Origin: an uncultured Collinsella sp.
GTDB taxonomy: Bacteria; Actinomycetota; Coriobacteriia; Coriobacteriales; Coriobacteriaceae
Direction: 5' to 3'
DNA length: 9,766 nt
Assembly (NCBI GenBank): GCA_958438125.1
Contig: CAUBQN010000051.1
Span: 1 to 9,766, forward strand
The notes beneath the pieces were generated by a model. The model was not told where the DNA came from and did no database searches. It saw nothing but the letters and a program-made list of their open reading frames with translations. Below, in pieces: positions 6,202-9,766 of the stretch (position 1 is its first letter; each line of letters begins with the position of its first letter). The position numbers were made by a program, and so were the translations under genes.

Positions 6202-7617
6202 ATGGGGAGCAAATCTCAGCAACAAGTTCAAGTAACGCCATCGGCCTCTGCGGCGATTCTCGTCGTAATGTATATTGCAGCCTTTGTTGCCGCGTTTAAC
6301 GAGAACATCATTAACGTGGCGTTGCACGACATTATGGCAGCCTTTTCGGTGAGTGCCACCACGGCACAGTGGCTCGTCTCGGGCTACATGATCGTGACGT
6401 CGATTTTTACGGCCATCATGGCCTTCCTGTCCGGCCGTTTCTCGACGCGCAAGCTGTTGTTTTTCGCATGCGGATGTATGGTCGCCGGCGAAGTCCTGTG
6501 CCTGTTCGCTCCGTCGTTTAGCGTTTTGCTGCCAAGTCGTATTTTGCAGGCTGCGGGATCGGGCATCTTGTTTCCGCTCATGATGAACGTGGTGCTGTCT
6601 TGCGCCCCGCGCGAGAAGCTCGGTCTGTACCTTAGCCTGGGCGGTGCCTGCATTACGCTAGGGCCGGCGTTTGGACCCGTAATCAGCGGTCTTATGTGCA
6701 CGTTGTTTGGCTGGAGGGCGGTGTTCGTAGTGCCGCTGGTGGGCGGCATTGTGGTCGCTGCGGCGGGCGTTAAGCTTGTTCAGAATGTCGGAGAGCGCTC
6801 GAGCAGCACGCTTGATATTCTGTCGGTTGTTTTGCTCGCCGCTGGCATTACGGCATTTGTGTATTCCGTAGGCGAGTTCTCGACCAATCTGATTGCCGGC
6901 ATCGTGACGCTCTTCGCCGCCATTGTGCTGCTCGGCCTGTTTGCGGTCCGTCAGCTCAGGCTCGAGCATCCAGTGCTTAACGTGCGTCCCATGGCGAGCG
7001 TTCGTTTTTGGCCTGCGTGCCTGCTTGTGGTGGTGTCGATGATGACGACGTTCTCGATGAGCGTTTTGTTGCCGCTCTATTTTGAGGGCGCATACGGCAT
7101 GACCGCACTTGTTGCGGGCTTGCTCATTTTGCCGACGATTGCCTGTAACGCCGTGACCTCGATTGTGGGCGGACGCGTGATGGACGCCCGTGGCGCATGG
7201 CCGCTGCTGCCGGTCGGCTTTGCCCTGATTGCCGTGGGACAGACTGCCATCTCGATGACGGCGGCAAGCATGAACATCGGCGTTGTCGTGGCACTGACCG
7301 TTGTGGTGTATGCCGGAGTCGGTTTGGTGCTAAGCCCCTCGCAGACGGCTGGCTTGGAGACGCTGCTTGCCGCTGAGCATCCTCACGGAACGGCATTGCT
7401 CAACACGTGGAACATGATTGCCGCATCGTTTGGCCCGTCGCTGTTTATCGGCCTGCTCTCGAGTTCTGCGGCGACTGCCGGCGCCGCCGGCGCTGCGACA
7501 GACGTTGCCCAGGCGATCGGATTTGCAGCTGCCGTGCGTGTGGCGGCTGTAATTGCCGTGGTCGGGTTCGTGGCGTCGCTGGTGTACGCTCGTCGCGAGT
7601 CGCACATGTCGCATTAA
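6202..7617 (+). CDS. MFS transporter, DHA2-type (EmrB/QacA-like) drug or metabolite exporter
   Basis: A 471-residue membrane protein with about 14 hydrophobic helices, as in the DHA2 branch of the major facilitator superfamily, whose members expel toxic or waste compounds with proton influx. Visible signatures: NVALHDIMAAF after helix 1 (about 38-48); QWLVSGYMI (56-64); a loop 2-3 motif GRFSTRKLL (78-86); RILQAAGSG (113-121); the antiporter motif-C-like LGPAFGPVISG (153-163); and FGWRAVFVV. In helix 1 the usual LDxTIVNVAL reads FNENIINVAL, so the acidic residue is shifted by one. ATG 6202 is chosen because AAGGA (6192-6196) lies 5 nt before it and the protein then starts at the normal place. 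An open frame reaches back to 5791, but that extension is antisense to the deformylase gene and is not expected to be translated. The substrate is unknown. Confidence 0.93.
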   Translation: MGSKSQQQVQVTPSASAAILVVMYIAAFVAAFNENIINVALHDIMAAFSVSATTAQWLVSGYMIVTSIFTAIMAFLSGRFSTRKLLFFACGCMVAGEVLCLFAPSFSVLLPSRILQAAGSGILFPLMMNVVLSCAPREKLGLYLSLGGACITLGPAFGPVISGLMCTLFGWRAVFVVPLVGGIVVAAAGVKLVQNVGERSSSTLDILSVVLLAAGITAFVYSVGEFSTNLIAGIVTLFAAIVLLGLFAVRQLRLEHPVLNVRPMASVRFWPACLLVVVSMMTTFSMSVLLPLYFEGAYGMTALVAGLLILPTIACNAVTSIVGGRVMDARGAWPLLPVGFALIAVGQTAISMTAASMNIGVVVALTVVVYAGVGLVLSPSQTAGLETLLAAEHPHGTALLNTWNMIAASFGPSLFIGLLSSSAATAGAAGAATDVAQAIGFAAAVRVAAVIAVVGFVASLVYARRESHMSH

Positions 7618-7648
7618 TGTGTGCACATAGATTCTGCAGCTAGATTGG

Positions 7649-7755
7649 ATGGCGACACCATAAACTAATGGACGTTTTGCCGAGAGGCATGAATGTTTAA
7701 AGCGCAAAGAGTGCGCGACGGGCCCCGCGAATGGGGCGATGATGCCCGAGAGGGC
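7649..7755 (+). promoter_or_regulatory. Hairpin-rich leader of the winged-helix/RGG gene
   Basis: Just before the ribosome binding site lie four short hairpins in series: TGCC-GAGA-GGCA (7678-7689), GCGCA-AAGAG-TGCGC (7702-7716), GCCCC-GCGAAT-GGGGC (7722-7737) and GCCC-GAGA-GGGC (7744-7755). The first and last share a GAGA tetraloop of the GNRA type. Upstream, CCAT (7658-7661) can pair with ATGG on either side (7649-7652 or 7668-7671), a possible switch. The stems are only 4-5 bp, so chance must be allowed for. I match it to no known riboswitch. Confidence 0.4.
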
Positions 7756-7769
7756 CAAGAAGGAGTCTC

Positions 7770-8681
7770 ATGTCCGAGAACGAAGAGATCATGAACGAGA
7801 CCGAGAACGAGACCATGGCTGCCGAGGTCGAGGCAGTCGAGACCGTGGAGACCGAAGCTGCCGAGGTTGAGGCTGCTGACGAGGTTTCCGCCGAGGAGGA
7901 GGCCGAGGTTGTCGAGGCCGCTGTTGATTACGATGACGAAGAGCTGATGGACAAGATGCAGAAGGCCGCCCGCCTGCTGCGTAGCCGTCGCTTTGCTATT
8001 TCCAAGGAGGAGGAGGCCAAGGCCGAGCGCATGGCGAACATCGAGCGCGCCATCAAGCTTCTTGACCTCAAGCCCAAGATGGAGCAGAAGGAAATGTCCG
8101 ACCTGCTGGGCATGCGCCTTCGTGAGCTCGATGGCCTGATGGCCGAGGCCGAGGCTGCCGATCTGGTCGGCCGCATCGACGACGCCGAGGGCGATATGCG
8201 CAAGATTGTTGTCTTCGCCGCCGAGGATGCCGCTGAGGGCCTGGTCGAGCTTGCCAACAAGAAGGAGAAGCTCCTGCCCGAGCTTTCTTACGAGGAGGCC
8301 ACCGAGCTGATGGCCGCTCTCGATAAGGTTATCGCTCCGCTCGTCGCCATGGGCCTGGACGAGGATCGCGGTCCTCGCGGCGGCCGTGACGACCGTGGTG
8401 GTCGTGGCGGCGACCGTGGTGGTCGCGGCGGCTTTGGCGATCGTGGTGGCCGTGGTGGCGACCGCGGCGGTCGCGGTGGCGATCGTGGCGGCCGTGGCGG
8501 CTTTGGTGACCGTGGCGGCGACCGTGGTGGTCGCGGCGGCTTTGGCGGCAACCGTGGTGGCTATGGCGATCGCGGTGGCAACCGTGGCGGCTTTGGCGGC
8601 AACCGTGGTAATGACCGCGGCGGTCGCGGTGGCGATCGTGGCGGCCGCAACGGCGGCGGCTTCCGCGGCAACCGCTTCTAG
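7770..8681 (+). CDS. Acidic-tail, MarR-like winged-helix, RGG-tail protein
   Basis: A 303-residue protein in three parts. Residues 1-60 are strongly acidic, nearly all Glu, Ala and Val with some Asp, and probably disordered. Residues about 61-197 are helical and hold a MarR-like winged helix: a helix at about 88-100, EQKEMSDLLGMRLRELDGLMAEAEAADLVGRI (105-136) as the helix-turn-helix, then a wing and MRKIVVFAAEDAAEGL as the usual end of the wing. Residues 199-303 are an RGG/FGG tail of repeated DRGGRGG and FGGNRGG units ending in NRF. RGG tails bind nucleic acid, mostly RNA, and help proteins condense; the acidic head may compete with the basic tail. ATG 7770 has AAGGAG just upstream (7760-7765). 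Its leader is hairpin-rich and its 3' end carries structured element copy B. A role in RNA handling or chromatin is inferred, and I cannot name an ortholog of known function. Confidence 0.85.
   Translation: MSENEEIMNETENETMAAEVEAVETVETEAAEVEAADEVSAEEEAEVVEAAVDYDDEELMDKMQKAARLLRSRRFAISKEEEAKAERMANIERAIKLLDLKPKMEQKEMSDLLGMRLRELDGLMAEAEAADLVGRIDDAEGDMRKIVVFAAEDAAEGLVELANKKEKLLPELSYEEATELMAALDKVIAPLVAMGLDEDRGPRGGRDDRGGRGGDRGGRGGFGDRGGRGGDRGGRGGDRGGRGGFGDRGGDRGGRGGFGGNRGGYGDRGGNRGGFGGNRGNDRGGRGGDRGGRNGGGFRGNRF
8364..8678 (+). repeat. Imperfect tandem repeats coding the RGG tail
   Basis: About 315 nt of repeated Gly and Arg codons (GGT/GGC, CGT/CGC), mainly as DRGGRGG and FGDRGG/FGGNRGG units. The synonymous choices alternate, so the repeat is conserved more at protein than at DNA level. 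Such tracts can change length by slippage or recombination, so copy number may vary between strains. Confidence 0.85.
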
Positions 8682-8686
8682 TTGGG

Positions 8687-8835
8687 TTACGCGGTTTTAC
8701 CAAACCGCGTAACGGCTCGACGCTGCGCGCCCACCAGAGCGACGACTTGTCATTCAAAGAGGACGGCATGACCAGAAGGTCTATGCCGTCCTCTTTTCAT
8801 GCCAATTTGTTCGCTCTGGTGGGCGCTCGCTGTCG
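8687..8835. repeat. Structured intergenic element, copy B
   Basis: It begins 5 nt after the RGG-gene stop, with the same plan as copy A. Leading hairpin TTACGCGGTTT (8687-8697), loop TACC, complement (8702-8712). Conserved GACGCTGC (8719-8726). A perfect 16-bp outer stem, GCGCCCACCAGAGCGA (8727-8742), with 8811-8826. TTCAA before the inner hairpin, as in copy A. An inner hairpin of 14 bp (8756-8769 with 8783-8796) plus GACC/GGTC, loop AGAA (8774-8777), and one bulged T (8782). A closing TCGCTGTCG (8827-8835). The stems share little sequence with copy A yet pair fully. It lies between convergent genes (RGG gene and pdxT). The conserved internal loop GCTGC / TCGCT flanked by GAC/GTC looks like a designed site in RNA or cruciform DNA. 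Confidence 0.82.
8756..8797. terminator. Probable two-way terminator, inner hairpin of copy B
   Basis: An 18-bp stem with loop AGAA and one bulge. TTTT follows on the plus strand, and an A-rich 5' flank gives TTT on the minus strand. It could end both the RGG-gene and pdxT transcripts, and is stronger than the counterpart in copy A. Confidence 0.65.
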
Positions 8836-8879
8836 GTGCCAAAACATCGACATTGCCATGATCCAGACCTGCTAAAAGA

Positions 8880-8935
8880 TAGTCGTTGGGGACGTTCTTG
8901 TTTGACTAGTCATTTAAGAACGTCCCCAACGACTA
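8880..8935. repeat. Long inverted repeat 1: perfect 20-bp stem
   Basis: Arms 8880-8899 and 8916-8935 are exact complements; the left arm begins TAGTCGTTGGGG. The 16-nt loop (8900-8915) contains the self-complementary TGACTAGTCA (8903-8912). No T tract follows in either direction, so a simple terminator is unlikely. It may be a dispersed intergenic repeat of the genome, or a processed double-stranded RNA structure. Confidence 0.8.
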
Positions 8936-8943
8936 CGTAGCAT

Positions 8944-9007
8944 GAGAGTGGATAATCTCCCGGTATGAGCCCATATTCATGCTCAAGGTGGGAGATTATC
9001 CACTCTC
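8944..9007. repeat. Long inverted repeat 2: perfect 18-bp stem
   Basis: Arms 8944-8961 and 8990-9007 are exact complements; the left arm begins GAGAGTGGATAATC. Inside, a symmetric 4x4 internal loop leads to a 5-bp stem TGAGC/GCTCA (8966-8970 with 8981-8985) closed by a 10-nt loop. It starts 8 nt after inverted repeat 1 and ends 23 nt from the pdxT stop. CGTTTCGTTT follows on the plus strand, so weak termination in that direction is possible. Confidence 0.8.
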
Positions 9008-9030
9008 GTTTCGTTTGTTGATTTCGATGC

Positions 9031-9618
9031 CTACATTTGTAGGAACAGTTCGTGGAGGCGGGTGTCTTCGTCGAGTTCGGGGTGGAAGGTTACGCCGAGC
9101 TGGTTGCCCTGGCGCGCGGCGACGATACGGCCGTCGACTTTCGCTAAGGCCTTTGCGTCGCCGTGGACCTCGACGATGCGGGGCGCGCGGATAAACGTCA
9201 GCGGCACTTCACCGTCGATGCCAGCTACCTGCCCCTTGGTTCGAAAACTGCCGAGCTGCCTGCCGTAGGCATTGCGCTCAACGAGCACATCCATGGTTGC
9301 CAGGCGCGGCGTGCCCTTATCGTCATGGGCGGCAAGGTCGTGAGCCAGCAGAATCAGGCCGGCGCAGGTGCCCAGGACGGGCATGCCTTCAACAATGTGG
9401 GTGCGAAGCTCCTCGAGCATGCCCAACTCATCAAGCAGCTTCCCTTGAACGGTAGACTCGCCGCCGGGAAGTACCAGACGGTCAAAGTCCTGCTTCAAAT
9501 CAGCCGCCTGCCTCAGCTCAATACAGCGCGCGCCCAGCTCGGATAGTCTTGCCTCGTGCTCGGCAAATGCGCCTTGGACCGCCAGCACGGCGACCGTTTG
9601 GTCTGCATAATCGCTCAT
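9031..9618 (-). CDS. pdxT: Pyridoxal 5'-phosphate synthase glutaminase subunit PdxT
   Basis: The glutaminase partner of the PdxS/PdxT complex. It frees ammonia from glutamine and passes it to PdxS, which builds PLP from ribose 5-phosphate and glyceraldehyde 3-phosphate. It has 195 residues, the normal length for this class I amidotransferase. Visible motifs: VAVLAVQGAFAEH at the N-terminus, LPGGEST (50-56), the nucleophile in GTCAGLILLA (Cys85), RAPRI (145-149), and the remaining catalytic pair in FHPEL (His179, Glu181). ATG 9618 has AAAGGA (9625-9630) 6 nt upstream. It follows pdxS by 20 nt on the same strand, so the two are cotranscribed. The stop is followed by inverted repeat 2, inverted repeat 1 and element copy B, which probably end the operon. 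Confidence 0.97.
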   Translation of the reverse strand: MSDYADQTVAVLAVQGAFAEHEARLSELGARCIELRQAADLKQDFDRLVLPGGESTVQGKLLDELGMLEELRTHIVEGMPVLGTCAGLILLAHDLAAHDDKGTPRLATMDVLVERNAYGRQLGSFRTKGQVAGIDGEVPLTFIRAPRIVEVHGDAKALAKVDGRIVAARQGNQLGVTFHPELDEDTRLHELFLQM

Positions 9619-9638
9619 GTGCGATCCTTTCTGCCGGA

Positions 9639-9766
9639 CTAGCGTCCGCGCTCCTCCATGATGATTTCGATCTCGTCGGCGTTGATGCCCACCATGGCCT
9701 CGCCCAGGTCCTCCGAAAGCTCGGCGATGAGCTTGGCATCGGTGAAGTTTGCCACGGCCTTGACGA
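9639..9766 (-). CDS. pdxS: Pyridoxal 5'-phosphate synthase lyase subunit PdxS (C-terminal end only)
   Basis: Only the last 41 residues are in view; the gene runs on past the right edge. They contain GEAMVGINADE and end EERGR. This is the conserved PdxS C-terminus (typically GLGEAMVGI followed by LEERGW), with Arg in place of the common final Trp. PdxS, about 290 residues in full, forms the ring of the PLP synthase dodecamer. The TAG stop at 9639-9641 lies 20 nt before the pdxT start. Confidence 0.95.
   Translation of the reverse strand, partial: VKAVANFTDAKLIAELSEDLGEAMVGINADEIEIIMEERGR

Noticed and set aside
7649..7671. Fluoride-riboswitch-like string CCATAAAC..TAATGG
   Set aside because: The hairpin expected between ATAAAC and TAAT is missing, and the downstream gene is not a fluoride exporter or channel.
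8364..8678. Possible CRISPR-like repeat array
   Set aside because: The repeats are in-frame Gly/Arg codons with no fixed-length repeat or unique spacers.
8329..8769. Minus-strand and shifted frames rich in His/Arg, Pro or Val/Ala across the RGG tail
   Set aside because: They are by-products of the Gly-Arg codon repeats and run into the structured element.

Overview
The window is GC-rich, gene-dense bacterial DNA. Its gene content and style suggest an intestinal actinobacterium of the Coriobacteriia, most likely Collinsella or a close relative. This rests on recalled protein likeness and base composition, not on a database match. I see no rRNA, tRNA, CRISPR array, transposase or phage gene.

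Layout, left to right. A Kup-type potassium transporter (minus strand, its 3' part lost at the left edge) lies downstream of a ten-helix EamA-type exporter on the same strand. The exporter is divergent from a LysR-type regulator, and the gap between them holds a candidate LysR box and a TATAAT box. Next, on the plus strand, is a fusion of an XRE-type helix-turn-helix to a full-length AlaA-type alanine aminotransferase. It is preceded by a helically phased set of TTGAAC sites and carries a well-formed internal ribosome binding site exactly where the aminotransferase begins. A short peptide-deformylase homologue (minus) is divergent from a 14-helix DHA2-type MFS exporter (plus). A plus-strand gene follows with an acidic tail, a MarR-like winged helix and a long RGG tail, behind a hairpin-rich leader. 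The right edge is the pdxS-pdxT pair (minus) for pyridoxal 5'-phosphate synthesis, with pdxS cut by the window end. PLP is the cofactor of the aminotransferase, but nothing in the sequence shows a regulatory link.

The most notable non-coding observation is a structured element of about 145 nt present twice, at 5366-5511 and 8687-8835, each time between convergent genes. Both copies have the same plan: a leading hairpin with loop TACC, a conserved GACGCTGC, an outer stem, an inner hairpin tipped by GACC-AGAA-GGTC plus a one-base bulge, and a closing TCGCTGTCG. The stems differ in sequence between the copies but stay complementary, which points to selection on structure. The second copy is followed by two more long hairpins with perfect 20-bp and 18-bp stems.
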